Positions 1 through 13,690 of a stretch of 64,000 nucleotides of DNA are shown piece after piece. The notes under the pieces were generated by a model. The model had not been told where the DNA came from and searched no databases. It was given only the letters and a program-made list of their open reading frames with translations. The stretch's first letter is position 1. Every line of letters starts with the position of its first letter. The stretch comes from Hemileia vastatrix (Eukaryota; Basidiomycota; Pucciniomycetes; Pucciniales; Zaghouaniaceae). Location: positions 20,324,106-20,388,105 of the forward strand of contig JASXTE010000001.1 of the NCBI GenBank assembly GCA_030280995.1, given 5' to 3'. Made by a program: the position numbers and the translations under genes.

Positions 1-2715
1 TTATACTGTTGATGATATTTATCCGTTACCCAGAATTAATTCAATTCATGCTACCTTGCAAGGTGCAAAATTTATTAGTTGTCTGGATGGTAACAAAGGG
101 TATCATCAAGTTCCAGTTGAGAAAATTTCTCAGAATTTTTTACTTATTGCTACTCATATGGGAATATATAATTATATTAGAATGCCATTTGGCCCTAAAA
201 ATGCCCCTTCAGTTTTCCAAAAAGTCATGAATAACACTTTCCATCAGGAAATCATTTAAGAATGGCTCATGGTGTATATTGATGATATCATAATTTTTTC
301 TAAAACCTTTGATGAACATATGGTTCACTTGAATAGAGTTTTTCAAAAAATGGATGAAATCAATATGACCTTGTCCTTGAAAAAGTATAAATTTGGTTTT
401 CAATCTTTGAAAGTCCTTGGCCATGTTGTGTCAGGCCTACAAATTTGTGTAGACCAAAACAAAGTTGCTGCAATTCAAAATGTGAAAGCAACAACTTCTG
501 TAAGAGAAATCCAAAGTTTTTGGGTATGTGTGGGTATGACAGGCAATATATGAAAAATTATCGGGTTATAGCCTTACCTCTTACCAAACTCACTAGGAAA
601 GATGTTGCATTCATCTGGAATAGTGACTGTCAAAAAGCCTTTGATACTTTAAAGAGTTGCTTAATGAAAGCCCCTATCTTAGCTCTTCCAGACTTTAACA
701 AACCATTTGTCCTGTATACAGATGCTAGTTTTGTTGGTCTGGTTGCTGCCTTACACCAGAACCAAATTTTTAATGATAAAACCTCAGAAGTTGTAATTTG
801 TTATATTTCAAGAACCTTGAGAAATAGTGAATTGAAATATGGTGCCACTCAATTAGAGTGCTTAGCAGTTGTTTGGGCTCTTGAGAAACTTCATTACTAT
901 CTAGATGACCAAAAGTTTGAATTGGTAAATGACTGTAGTGCTGTAAAGTCCCTCTTAAACCTGAAAACACCTAATAGACATATGTTCAGGTGGCAACTTG
1001 CTGTTCAAGAGTACAGAGGACGGATGACAATTATCCATAGAGCTGGAAATGTTCACTCCAATGTTGACATGTTGTCCAGACTGCCTCTGCCAAATAATGA
1101 CTCCAATCCTGCTTATTTGCCTGAAGATGATACTGTTCATATCCATGGTATGTTTATAGTTGATATGAAAGAAGAGTTATTACAATTAATACTGAATTCA
1201 TATGATAAGGATTCTGATTTAAATAAATTAGTTACTATCTTAAATGATCCTAAGAATACTTCAATTCAAGCATTGATTAAAACTCTTCCTGCAAAATATC
1301 AAAGTGCTTTGATGAAAGGAAAGTTTTCTATTGAAGATGGTTATATTTATTATAGAAGAAAGCTGACTAATGTAATTGTAATTGCCCCTTCTATGAAAGA
1401 AACTATCCTCAAACTTTGTCATGATGGCATTTTAGTTTGTCATTTTGATCTAGAAAAAACATTGATTAGAATCAAAAACACTGCTTGGTGGGCTAATATG
1501 TCTGAAGATACAAAATTATATGTTGAATCTTGTGATTCTTGCCAAAAATCTAAAAGGTTGACAGGTAAGAGAGCAGGTTTACTACAACATACTGAAGCAC
1601 CTAATGCTCCTTGGCAAATAATTAACATGGATTTTGTCATTGGTCTTACTGTAGCTGGTTAAGACAGTTATAACTCTTGTTGGGTAATAGTAGATAGATT
1701 CACAAAAATGTGCAAATTTATTCCAACCCACAAAGATGTATCCACAAAAGAATTAGCTTTTTTATGGTGGTCTTCCATGTTTAATATTATTGGATTCCCA
1801 AAAGCCATTATCTCTGATAGAGATCCAAAATTTACTTCTGAGTTTTGGACCTCTTTAATGGATATTTGTGGCTGTGAGTTAAAGTTATCTACAGCTCATC
1901 ATCCTCAGATGGATGGTCTAGCTGAAAGAATGATTCAAACTCTGGAAGATATGATTAGAAGGTATTGTGCCTTTGGTTTAGAATATAGATACAATGACAG
2001 ATTTAGTCATGACTGCGTCACTCTTTTTCCTGGTCTTGAATTTGCATATAATAGCACTGTTCATTCTGTCACTGAGAAAAAGCCTTTTGAGCTTTGGTTA
2101 GGTTATGTCACAAATACTCCTGCTCATATTCTCAATTCTAAATTACCTAAGTTGGAACTACATCCTGGTGTAAAATCTTTTATGTAAATGCAATAGCTAT
2201 TCAGAAAACATGCTCAGAGCTGTATTGATAAAGCATTTGAATATGAAAAGAAAAGATGGGATAAATCCCATAAAGAATACACATTTAAAAAGGGTGATGA
2301 AGTGTTAATATCCACTGTCAATGTCAATTAACAAGGTAACAACAAATTAAAAGATCCTTTTGTAGGACCATTTGTTGTTAAAGGAATGATTGGTGATAAT
2401 GCAGTAGAAGTTGTATTGTATTCTCCATATGATAGAAAACATCCTGTTTTTCCCATTTCTTTGCTTAAACCTTATTCATCCAACAGTGACTTATTTCCCA
2501 AAAGAAGGGGTAGACCTAAGAAAAACACTCAGGAAGTCACAGAAACTGCAGAAATTGATAAAATTCTCAATGATAGAATTATCACTTCTGAAAGAGGTAT
2601 TGAATATTTATTGAGATATTAGAACAATTCATCTGAACATGATGCATGAATACCTGGAAAGGAAATTTCAAATCTCTCTACTCTGTTAAAAAATTATAAA
2701 AAGAAAAAAACTTAG
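1..2715 (+). pseudogene. Element E pol, C-terminal two thirds, broken
   Basis: The product would be the RT-RNase H-integrase-chromodomain part of a gag-pol polyprotein. Visible in order are the RT core with YIDD (near 280-292), the RNase H start LYTDAS (near 714), the integrase zinc region ending CDSCQ (near 1535), the catalytic D of MDF (near 1630) and ISDRDPKF (near 1812), the HHP...E block (near 1900-1930), the GPF module (near 2368) and a chromodomain (near 2545-2690). The frame is broken by in-frame stops (for example at about 257 before EWLMVYIDD, 1660 and 2187) and by a frameshift near 520-545. It is about 90% like the corresponding part of element A by eye. It cannot make a full polyprotein. 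Confidence 0.85.
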
Positions 2716-2748
2716 CATTTTTTAATTGTTTTTTTTAGAGTGAGGGAG

Positions 2749-3920
2749 TGTCAGCCAGGCTATCTCTGGAGTCCAGTAATTTATACAATAAATTACTGTA
2801 ATCATATAGAGGAATAACTTTGTGTAATTAAAAAAATTTATTTAAATAAAATAATTATTATACTTAATTTATTATTAAATAAATTGTATTACATAAAAAA
2901 ATATAATATTCTATAATATCATGGCGTAATTTGTATGTATAAATAAATTATTTAAAATTATATTATAAGTGTAAATTTAACTTACACTGTAATACCATTT
3001 TAATAATAACATTTATATAAACTAAGTACAACTCATCATATAATAATATCCATAAATATTTGGCGCTTTCTTGACTCTTAATTGTATCATTGAAATTACT
3101 AACTCAATTAAAAGTTTTTTATTTAATATGATTAAATTTAAATTCTCATGTTAAATAAGTTCCTTATTAAATTAATTAATTGTTTCAATTAATTTAACCA
3201 TTAAAAAACTTGGAATAGTTTAAATAATTAAATAACTTTTACTTATACTGATTTAAAATTATTTAAAAATGTAAAAATAATTCCTTTTATTTTAATTATA
3301 CTTTTTTTAGCTATTTCTATTCCCTATTTAGAGTTCTTTCTCAAAATTCTCATATTCCATTTTCACATAGTTATTTTGTATATTATTTCTATTCTTTTTT
3401 AGAATTTTTGATGAGAAAAGATACTGGTTTAATCACGGGTTTAATTTTTATTGTTTTTTAAATAATTTCTTTTAATTATTTCTTTCACTTTACTTTTTTT
3501 GTAAATTACATTTAGGACACTCTAGATGGACCTCCTTGCCTATATAATGGCTTTAGAAATCTTTCTGGTAGATCATTACTTATTACACACTCACTTAAAT
3601 ATATTTTAAATATACTACGTTTACTTACTATTTTTATTAGTATTACTTTTCTAATTAAAATACTATATAAATATTTAAAGGTTGCTTTAAGTTTAATAAT
3701 ACTATCATTGATTTCCGCGCTTTGAATACAACTACTAATTATAATATATTACAATTTAAATAAATCCTTACAATTTGTCAAGTCTCCAAATTTACTTCGT
3801 CGCTCCCCTCTTTTAAAATTACTCTTATTATTGGTTTACTTTATCCTATTCCATTATTTTATCTCCCTTCCATCTATTTCTCTTTTTCTTCTTCTCTTTC
3901 TTCTACACGACCGGCTGATA
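2749..3920 (+). repeat. 3' LTR of element E (type I)
   Basis: Starts TGTCAGCCAGGC directly after the polypurine tract and runs about 1.17 kb to CTGATA at 3920. It contains the AT-rich U3, a TATA-like TATATAATGG near 3541-3550 after the conserved CTAGATGGACC block, and the terminal TTCTACACGACCGG box seen in all type I LTRs. It is clearly older than the LTRs of element A: many substitutions are visible along its length. No gene lies in this stretch. Confidence 0.8.
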
Positions 3921-3974
3921 GAAATAATGTTCTTAGTCATAGAAGTAATAAAGTTATTTTAATAAATTATTTTA

Positions 3975-4620
3975 TTTTTTTTAATTATTTCAGTTGAAAA
4001 TTTTCCTGATAATTAAAATTTAATTGTATTGTTTCAGTTGAAAAGTTTCCTGGAAGTGAAATAATAGGGGGTATAAAAGTTAGAAATGTGTAATTATTTA
4101 AATGGTATTTCACAGCACAACAAGAAAGCCACAAGCATGACATTAATTCTCAGTAAAAAGATTTTTTGGGGGCACAGGATGGCTTACCTTAAAAAATAAT
4201 CATGGTTGATTTGGTGGAAAAAAGAGGTATTTTGAAATGGAGTATTTCTACCTTTGATACCCTCTAATAAATATATAAATTACCTAAATTAATTATATTA
4301 AATTACTTCAGTTGACATTAAAGTCCTTGTATTAAAAATTTCAGTTTACTCATAGTCCTGATAATCATATATCAATAGATATTAATAACTAATTGAGACT
4401 TGTATTATTAATTCCAGTTGAATTTTTTCCTGATAATTAATAAATTATTTGATTATTTCAATTGATTTATTCTAAATTCTGGTAATAAAATATAAATATC
4501 ATAAGTAGTATAATAAAAAATTGTTATAATTATTTCGGTTGATTTTTTTTCCTGATAAATATTATATTTTCATTATTCCAGTTGATTAAATAATCCTGAT
4601 AATTTATTTTATACCTGAAA
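3975..4620 (+). repeat. Degenerate leader repeats, element F
   Basis: About eight short units of the form TTYCAGTTGA, then 7-12 bases, then TCCTGATAAT. They are visible near 3983, 4033, 4306, 4342, 4410, 4450, 4534 and 4577. The same motif occurs, in reverse complement, in the leader of element B. The units lie between the LTR and ORF1, in the transcribed untranslated leader, so a role in RNA packaging, dimerisation or translation is possible but not shown. The rest of this leader is low-complexity A+T. Confidence 0.6.
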
Positions 4621-4716
4621 TATTTTTATTTTTTACTTTATTTTTCTTTAAACAAATTTAAATAATAACTTACTATATTTTAATATTTCTTTCTCTAATT
4701 TCAGTTATATACAAAA

Positions 4717-5327
4717 ATGACTGATCAAAGGGCTTCTGCTGGCCGTGATGAGTAGCTAGACTTTATTGATTATGATGATACTTCTGTAAGTTCTTTTTTG
4801 ACTAAAATTTTTTCTCAAATTAATCAATCATTGGACCGATCAGGATGTGGAAATGCAAGATATAGAGATAAAAGTGGAAAAGACTGCTCTAAATCAAAAG
4901 CCCCCAGAAGAGCTTCCAAGAGGATTCAAGATAAAAAAGATGCCCTTGCAGCAGAAAGTCAGCAACCTCTCCACTCACATTAAGGAGTTTAGGGCAGAGA
5001 ACCTCAAACTAAAATCAAAAGTAGAAATTCTAAAAGAAAAGGTAAGAAATATAGAATCCTTACTTCAAGAGAAGAGCAAAACTCCTCCAGAAACAAAATT
5101 CTTCAACAATTGGATCCTCAAAAACAGAAAAAGTGGAAGCTTCAAAATGGCTATTGGAATGGCCAAACACCCAGTGGGACTACCTCCATGCCCAACAAAA
5201 ACAATAGCAAGCACGTAAGGCAGGTCCTTGCAGTCCCCATCAGTTCAACCCAACCCCTCTTCATCCCTACCAAGGAGGAAGAAAGAGGAAGAACAATCAA
5301 CTACAATTTTTTACAAATATATGTTAA
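4717..5327 (+). pseudogene. Element F ORF1 with intron (broken)
   Basis: Exon 1 starts at ATG 4717 (MTDQ...) and runs 23 codons to 4785, with one stop at 4753. A GTAAGT donor at 4786 and a CAG acceptor ending at 4843 define a 58-nt intron. Exon 2 from 4844 then reads on in a frame that begins DVEMQDIEI and contains a coiled-coil block (LPRGFKIKKMPLQQ, near 4900) conserved in elements A, B, C and D. The frame ends at TAA 5325-5327, overlapping an ATG at 5321 (ATGTTAA). The later part is disturbed by indels. Function is unknown; it is probably a small structural or RNA-binding gag-like protein. Confidence 0.65.
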
Positions 5328-8300
5328 GCGCCTCTATTAAATCCCAAGTACCCTTTCTTGTTACTTATTCAGTTCCTTCAGGTAATTCTGGAAGAGGAAA
5401 TGATACCTTGAGACAAGTAGAGGCTGGCTGTAGTAGGCATATTGCTTAATATTCTAATGTAAGTAATCCTTTGGTATTGATTGCTATTTCAATTATTAAT
5501 CCTAATATGGCTATTATTGATAAAACACTTGATCCTGAATTTTATGAGAATCTGGAAAATTACTCTGTTTCATTATTAAGAAATACTCCAGATGTAGCTA
5601 CCATTAATGATGAATATTTGAGAGATATAATTGCCAAAATAAATCATATAATGAACAACATGCAATTGACTCAAAAATTTATTAGTTTTTTAACTGAACA
5701 AGGTTAAAAATCAGTTACAAGTGAATTACAGAGAGTTTCTGATGATTTCTATAAGTACAAAGTAACTCATGAGAAGAAAGTTGCTTTGTGGCAAAATATC
5801 AAAAATGATTTGTCTAAGTTACAAGAAACTGTGTCTATCTGTTTCCAAGAACCAGAGGGACATAATTTAAACTTAAAGAGACAAGGTGAACATTATTCAT
5901 CTTCAAAAAATAAGAACCAATTATCTTTTGCAACCATCAATGAGACATTATCTAGTATTCCAAGAGTGAAGACTAGCCTAAAATGCATTGAAGAGAAGTT
6001 GAATTAATTGCTACATGACTAAAAATATTCTTAATTTTCTTTGAAAGAGACTGTTGCACAGGATACTCTAATTTTACCTGTCTCTGGTTTATTTAACGTA
6101 AAACCAGTTCCAGAAATGCCTGTAGATATTCCTGAGTTTCAATCAAAAATTGATGATGCACCTTGCTCATCTACAGAAGGGTCAAACAATGAGATTACTG
6201 CCAAGTTATAGAATTTACAGCTTCTTCTCACTCAGAAACAAGCATTTATTAAGGAGACTCCTTCAAATCAAAAAAATTGGCCAAAAATTAACCAATATCC
6301 AACATTTGATGGTGATTCTTCCTATTCTTGGCAGCAATTTATCTGCAGGATTGATAATCTGAAAAATTCTTACAAACTTCCAGGTGTAGAGATGTGTCAA
6401 GACTAATTTTTTTATTTACCAATATAGAACTAATGTGGTATGAATCTGTCCTTTTAGATAATAAGGACTACTAATGAGAAGATTGGAAAAAATTAATTAA
6501 AGCACAATTTGGTGGTTCCAAGTTTAGGTTAGCTCAACAAAGTCATTATGAAGAAGCTAGATATAGCTCTTCTTCTACTGAAAAAGATCTTGAGTTCCTG
6601 ATGAAACTTGTAAAGATCCTGAGGGAAATTGACCCAGATATCGATTTTGAATTATTGAAGGACAGGATATTCTATAAATTGTGTATGTCTCTGAGAGACC
6701 TAATAGTTGCTAGGACTGAGTTCTCAAGAAAGCCTTCTTCTTTTATTAAAACTTCTAATGAGGTACTTTTAAATAACAAGTATGATTCTAGAAAATTAAT
6801 TCCTAGAACTTCATTGAAAAATACCCCCAATTACCAACAGAAACCTCCTGAAAAAGCTGGTAAACCTCCTGTCCCTGTTGCACCTAAAACATATGCAACA
6901 AACACTTGCTTTAAATGCAGCAAGCCCTTGCAGAAAGTCCATGTTTATGACAAGAAAAAAAATCTTGTTGAAAAAACATAGGAACATGCTGATGACTCAG
7001 TTGCACTGGATGATACTTCAAGTGATTGTGCCAGAAATATTTTATATGAACCTTAACAGGTAATTTTCATGATGGAAGAAGATATTCAAAATTTGAATAA
7101 TATTGACATTGGGAATAATAATTTATCTACAGTTGAGTTCATAAGAAATATTGAGGACAGCTCAATTATTATTGCCCCTCTCAAGGCACCAGTGTTGATT
7201 AATGGAAATAACATTGTAGTTGTTTTAGATTCTGGAGCTGGAGGAAGTGCAGTATCTGAAAAAGCACTTGCTTCAGTGGATCATGATTATAAATCAAAAT
7301 GTATGCCTATCATTTCTGAGAATTGCAGAGTTTATGGCTCTGTTTTGTCCCCCATTGGTAAATACAAAGCTACAGTATTTTTAAATATAACCATGGATTT
7401 GTAAGGGCTATGTGTGACTTTGTAGTTATGAAAAATGATAACTTGAGTAGTTGTTTCATTGTGGGAAATGATTTTTTAACCAAATATGGAATTAAATTGG
7501 ATCCCTCAAACCAATACTTCACAATGGGGTTGAATGGGAAGAGAAAAATTAAAATCTCCTCCTCCAAGAAATTATTAACACCAGGATTGAAGACATGTCA
7601 TTCTGTAGCTCAATATAAAGGAAGATCTCCAAAAGAAATTCCTGCCCTTCAGTCTGAAATTGACACTGCCTCTTTTGGAGAACAACTCTTTGTGAGGAAA
7701 AAGATTCCATCATTCAATTGATAAAATCTTTCCTAAAACCTTTACTCATGGGTCAAATGAACTAGGATTTGTCAAAGAAGATATGAAGACTTCATTATCT
7801 TTTCCATTTACTGAAGTACCACTTATTTTAAAGAAGAAGCCTTATCCAGATTCCCCCACAAAGAGAAAATACATTGAAGACAATATCTCTACCCTATTAA
7901 AAATGAATATTATTGAAAAGGTAGTTGAAATAGCTAAATATTGTGTTATCTCACCTGTCTTAATTTCTAATGAGAAAAATAAATCCAGGTTATGTGGTGA
8001 TTATAGAGCATTAAACACTTATACTGTAGATGATATCTATCCTTTACCCAGAATGAGCTCTATACAAGCTACCTTACAAGGTGCTAAATAGATGGTAATA
8101 ATGGATATCACCAGGTACCTGTTGAGAAGAATTCCCGGAATTTTCTGATTATTGCTACTCATATGGGTATTTAAAAGTATGTTAGGATGCCATTTGGCCC
8201 CAAAAATTCCCCTTCAGTTTTTTAAAAGGTTATGGATAACACATTCCATCAAGAAATAATTAAAGGATGGCTGATGGTTTACATTGATGATATCATCATA

Positions 8301-10722
8301 TTGTCTAAAACATTTGAAGGCCATCTTAACCACCTGTGTAAAGTTTTACATAAGATTTATGAGATAAATATGACACATGCCTTGAAAAAATGCAAACTTG
8401 TTTTTAATTCTTTGAAAGTGCTTGGGCATGTTTTCTTAGGTTTACAGATATGTGTTGACCATAAAAAAGTGGCAGCCATACAACAGGTGAACACTTTTAC
8501 TACAGTTAGAGAGATCCAGAATTTTTTGGGAATGTGTGGATACTATAGAAATTATATTAAAAATTATCAGGTCATAGCATTACCCCTTACCCAATTAACT
8601 AGGAAAGATGTTGCTTTTGTCTGGAACAGTGAAAGACAAAGAGCTTTTGACACTATTAAATATTTTTTGATGCCAGGAACAATTCTTGCTTTTCCTGACT
8701 TTAATAAAACATTTGTTTTATACACTGATTCCAGTTTTATTGGTCTTGGTGCTGCTCTGCATCAAAAACAAGTTTTGAATGATAAAGTATCAGAAGTATT
8801 AATTTTTTATATCTCAAGAACCTTGAGAAATAGTGAATTAAAATTTTGGTGCCACCCAAATGAAGTGTTTAGCAGTAGTGTGGGCTCTAGAAAAGCTACA
8901 TTATTATCTGGATGACCAGAAATTTGAACTTTTCACTGACTGAAGTGCAGTTAAATCACCCTTAAACTTGAAAACAACTAACAGACGTATGTTCAGATGG
9001 CAGCTATCTTTTTAAGAATACAGAGGGAGGATGAAAATAATTCATAGGGATGGTATTTTTCACTAGAATTTGGATATTTTATCAAGGTTGCCTTTTCCAA
9101 ATGATGACTTTAATTCTCCATATGATCCTGGGGATGAAATAATTCACATTCATGGGATATATGTGGTTGATATCAAGGAAGAGCTATTACAGCTTATCCT
9201 GGATTCATATGATAAGGAAACTGACTTAAATAAGTTATGTACTATATTAAGTTATCCAAAGAATGCTTCGATACAAGAATTAATTAAAACTCTCCTGCCA
9301 AAGTACCAAAATGCTTTGGAAAAATGTAAATTTTCAATTGATGAAGGCTACCTCTATTATAGAAGAAAGTTAATTAATGTTATTGTTATTCCTCCTTCTA
9401 TGAATGAGATCATATTGAAGATTTATAATGATGAAATATTGGCTGGAAATTTTGATCTTGAAAAAACAATGATCATAATTAAGAACACTGCTTAGTAGGT
9501 TAATATGTCTGAAGACACCAAACTATATGTTGAATCCTGTAATTCTTGCCAGAAATAAAAAAGATTAACTGGAAAAAGAACTGTATTAATTCAACATATT
9601 GAAGCTCCTGATGCACCATGGAAAATAATAAACATGGAATTTGTAAAAGAATTGCCCATTTCTGTGAAAGACAGTTATAACTCTTGCTGGGTTATTGTGG
9701 AAAGATTCACAAAAATGTGTAAATTTATACCTACTCACAAGGATGTTTCCACTAAAGAATTAGCTTTCTTGTGGTGGTCTCATATGTTTAATAATGCTGG
9801 TTTTCCAAAGACCATAATCTCTGACAGAGACCCTAAATGTTCTTCTGAATTTTGGATGTCTCTGATGGATTTTTGTGGTTGTAATCTGAAGCTTTCTTCT
9901 TCCCATCACCCCCAGACTGGTGGATTAGCTGAAAGAATGATTAAGACTTTAGAGGACATGATAAGAAGGTATTGTGCCTTTGGCCTAGAGTACAAAGAAA
10001 ATTACAGGGTCACTCATTGTTGGGTCACCTTACTTCCTGGCTTGGAATTTGCTTATAATAGCACTGTTTACTCTGTTACTCAGAGAAAGCCTTTTGAGCT
10101 CTGGTCTGGATGTGTTCCAAATACTCCTGCCAGAATTCTCAATAATAAAATACCAAAATTGGATTTACATCCTGGTGTAAAATCTTTTCTTCAAATGGAA
10201 CAACTTTGCAGAAGTCATTCTCAAAAATGTATTGAAAATATTTTTTGAATAAGAAAAGAAAAGGTGGGATAGATCCCATAAAGAATACACTTTTAAAAAG
10301 GGTGATAAAGTACTGTTTCCTACAGTCCACTTCAATTTACAAAGTCATGACAAATTAAAAGATCCATTTGTAGGTCCATTTGTGGTCAGAAAATGTTTGG
10401 TGATAATGCAATTGAAGTTATCCTGTACTCTCCATATGACAGGAAACATCCGGTTTTTCCAATATCTCTTCTTAAACCTTACACATCCAATAGTGATTTA
10501 TTTTGCAAAAGGAGGGGAAGACCAACAAAGACCCATATTGAAATTACTGAAACAGCAGAAATTGATAAGATTTTAAATGACAGAATAATTACTGCTGAAA
10601 AAGGTATTGAATACTTATTGATATTCAAGAATAAATCTTCTGAATATGATTCTTGGATACCTGGGAAAGAGATATCTAACCTTCCTGCTCTACTAAAGAA
10701 ATATAAAAAGAAAAAATCATAG
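5321..10722 (+). pseudogene. Element F gag-pol (ORF2), broken
   Basis: Homologous from end to end to ORF2 of element A. It has a coiled-coil gag start, a capsid-like segment (WPKINQYPTFDGDSS region near 6280), a zinc knuckle with TCFKC (near 6905), a DSGAGG protease motif (near 7230), RT (7830-8500, YIDD near 8285), RNase H (LYTDSS near 8720), integrase (9400-10250, SDRDPKC near 9820) and a chromodomain (10560-10710). There are at least a dozen in-frame stops and frameshifts (for example at 5449, 5707, 6007, 7404 and 8091). The start follows the ATG conserved with the other copies. Confidence 0.8.
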
Positions 10723-10750
10723 CACTTTTTTTTTTTTTGGAGTGATGGAT

Positions 10751-11485
10751 TGTCAGCCAGGCTACTAGACTTTCCTAGTAAATAATTTATTATTTACTAA
10801 TTTGGAGCCACAACTTTAATCTTATTTTTTTTATTATATTTACTTTATAACTTACTTAGAATAATTTAAATAATTGGTATAAGTAAATCAAGTAAATTTT
10901 TAAATTTAAATGTCTCTTATACTTTTATTCCCTAAAAATGTCCTCATGAAAGATGAGAGGTGAAATAAAAATATATTAATACTAAAAAAATAAAATTTGA
11001 ATAATTTATTTAAAGGTTCTATTTGCAGGATCTTTGAAATAAATCAAATAATTTGGCATAAATAGTAAAAACATTATATTAATACATTCTCTATAAAACA
11101 ACCTTAATATTTACAATATCTTATTCTGGAATATTCTCTTCTCTCATACTCCTGTATATAGAATTTAAAACTCTGCGGTTTCTCTCCTTTTTGCCTATAT
11201 AAGGCCTCCCATTTTGGTTGTTTTTGCTAATTCTTTTATCACTTACAATTTTATTATATACAATAAAATATTATAATTTATTACTACCTATTTTGCTTTA
11301 GTACTTACAATATATTAATTATAATATCACAAAGTAATAAAAATAATCCCCTTCATACCTTTTAAACTGAGTAATAAAAAAAATAAGATAAAAATGTACA
11401 TGCCTTGATTCAAATTCTTGAGTTATCCACCCTCACCACCGTTGGGCTCCATTAAGATCTTATAGACCAAAAGGACTCCATGACA
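10751..11485 (+). repeat. 3' LTR of element F (type II)
   Basis: 735 bp, TGTCAGCCAGGC...CATGACA. It matches the element B LTR at both ends (the TACTAGACTT start, and TATAGACC...GACA at the end) and in the promoter block (TATATAAGGCCTCC near 11196-11210). It is much diverged from B elsewhere, so F is an old copy. Confidence 0.75.
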
Positions 11486-12590
11486 GTGTGTGAGATGTTA
11501 AATTTTTTCCTAGTTAAGAAACTATAAAGTAAACTCATGTCATATCTGGCTCATTTCTTTGTGAAAGTGTAGTTCATTCATCATCTACAAGCTCTGGCAA
11601 TCCTGAAAAATCACTTTCATTATTTCTTTCATAGTCAATTCTGTGGTGAAGAGAAATTAAATAAAGAGAATTAAGTAAAGAGAAAATTTTTATTTCATTA
11701 TTTTATAACATATTTTTTACATCAAAAATAAAATTAACAAATGGATTTTTTATGTGTGAAAATAAGTAGTAGTTAGATAATACACTAATATTTAAAGGAG
11801 ATAAAAGAGTGGGTGATTTTATAATAAAACATGGCTTAAAAGAGGTGTGAAAAAAATAAAAAATTGTAGAACAATAGGATATCAAAGAAAATACTTGCAC
11901 AAAATGATATCTTTGGACTTGACTTATTATTTTTGAAGAACAGCAGGAAACATGATAAACAATTTAAAATTTTGGCCTACCAATAATATTTAAATACAAA
12001 ATATTCAGTTTCATTTCAAATTTTCTGAAGTATACTCAAAATAGTACTTAGACCAACAACAGACACTGTTTCTTCTTGAATTCTAAAAGTGCCTTTTTAA
12101 TGTGATAAGTGATAAGCATTTCCAATAAACTCCTCCATACTGATGACCAATTTAGTACTTTTAGAATTTCTGAAAACACAGCAGTTGATTTGCCTGAGAG
12201 ATTAATGAGGATTTAAATCTAGATCTTCAGGGTGTAATTTCTTGAATGGGCTAACTATCAGCCATACTTCACCCACCACCTGTGAACTTTCAAATATCAT
12301 CACTATCTACCCAAAAAATTGATTGGAACCATAATCATACTTCTAATATATAAGTTAGGTTTGATCTTTTCCTCCTTCCAACCATCATTTATACATTAGA
12401 AATATCAAACTATAAAGTGCTCATACATATCCAAGTCTCACAATTTTTTTTAAAATTTAAAAAAATGTTTCATTGTACACAGAAAGTCCAGAGACTCCAG
12501 AATTATTGGCTCACAAGCTCACTTTTTCCTTCTTTTCCTAATTACCATATCATCTTTCCAGGTTTTTAACCAAAGTGGAATCAGGGATAG
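11486..12590. other. No gene seen
   Basis: About 1.1 kb between the F LTR and the Tnp2-like relic. The sequence is less A+T-extreme than the LTRs, but all frames are short and I recognise nothing. It may be decayed flank of the Tnp2-like element. Confidence 0.4.
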
Positions 12591-12599
12591 TGGGTAGTA

Positions 12600-13690
12600 A
12601 ACAGCATATAGTATTTTTCATTCAGATGCTTTAGGGGAGCCTAGACTACATGAGCCTAGTAAATTAGGCACTCTTGCAACCCACAATGGTATTTTGTCTT
12701 TTGATTAAAATTATGTACAAATTTTGGCTTTTCTTCATTCAAACTTGGCCCAAAATTGACAGATACAACTTTTACCTTATGATTTTTCAAAAAAACCTTA
12801 GTTGGACTAATATCTTTTGAATCAATTTCATATCCTGAACTATTTATATTGAATTTTGAAGTAGTAAGCTTTACAATTTCAACTTTTGAAGCAGACAATA
12901 ATTTAAAATATAATTTTTAAGGGGTGGATATAGAGAAGGTAATTTGACCAAAGATTTTTGATCAAGTGGATGAATCAATGCCAATAATTGGCTGGGGAAT
13001 ATATATATAGGAATATTTGAAATTTTTATGTGTATTATTTGAAATATACACTCACTAACTTGTTCATTGTAAGATACAAGGTAGCTGTAAAGATATTTTG
13101 GAAATCTTGCTTGGGAGTAAAATAGAACTGATGCTCAATTTGATCAGAAACTTGCCAATTTTTCTCTTTGGTAATTATCTTATCAAGATGATCAGAAGAT
13201 TCTATAATCATCAAAAAGATTTGCTTTGATATTTAAAGTTACCTAGTATGTGACAATGCATGAAATAAATCATACAGAAGTCAGTTGGTCTCCAATATGG
13301 TAGATAATTCAGGACACTCCATTGGACCCCTTGATATTGAACTATATCTTCACACTCTGCAAAAGTAGTTGAGTTCTTGCATCTCTAATCATGAGATATA
13401 CGGTCATCATGATTATGTGCTGGGAATATTATTTTCTACAGATCATCAATGGAATCACTTGGAAGTAAGAAAAAGGAGAAAAAAAGCCTAGCTGAGTGGC
13501 TAGAGAAACTAGCCCCTTTTTGGAGAGCAGGAATATCACCAATAGGTGTAAATGGAGCAACCTAGATTTTTTGAACTTTGTAAAATTAACTTGTTGAATA
13601 AATTTGAACTCCATTTGATAGATACCTTAGCTCATCAACTAAAGGTCTTAGAATATGGTTGATCCAAAATTGAGAGATCATGATATCTTA
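12600..13690 (-). pseudogene. Tnp2/Plavaka-like (CACTA-type) transposase relic
   Basis: Reading the minus strand from about 13690 downward, interrupted frames give words typical of fungal Tnp2/Plavaka transposases: PLVDELRYL and NGVQIYST (about 13640-13600), GDIPAL followed by SFSSHSARLF (about 13540-13480), then GVQWSVLNYLPYW (about 13330) and a MHC-type block (about 13260). In this family the GDxxA and the PYWDP...MH blocks lie in this order. Stops and frameshifts separate every block, so it is a dead gene. I saw no terminal repeats. The tail from 12898 to 12656 has an 80-codon open stretch of unknown identity that may belong to the same protein. Confidence 0.5.

Larger units (their letters stand above)
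1..3920 (+). mobile_element. Element E: Ty3/gypsy chromovirus, type I, left end outside window
   Basis: Seen: the window opens inside the reverse transcriptase of a plus-strand gypsy element. Its pol continues to 2715, followed by a purine-rich tract (AGAGTGAGGGAG) and an LTR beginning TGTCAGCCAGGC. The LTR ends at about 3920 with a decayed CTGATA where sister copies have CCGACA. The next bases (3921 on) match the middle of the leader of type II element B, so E appears to be inserted in the leader of element F, whose 5' LTR then lies left of the window. The expected 5-bp target duplication (GAAAT at 3921 if the LTR ends at 3920) cannot be checked because the left end of E is missing. Confidence 0.85.
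3921..11485 (+). mobile_element. Element F: chromovirus, type II, 5' LTR outside window
   Basis: The plus-strand internal region begins partway through the leader (3921), because element E is inserted there. ORF1 (4717), ORF2 (5321-10722) and a type II 3' LTR (10751-11485) follow. The LTR begins TGTCAGCCAGGCTACTAGAC and ends with a TAGACC...ATGACA block, matching element B, the other type II copy. The five bases after the LTR are GTGTG. Both ORFs carry many stops and frameshifts, so the element is dead, but its domain order is complete from ORF1 to chromodomain. Confidence 0.85.
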
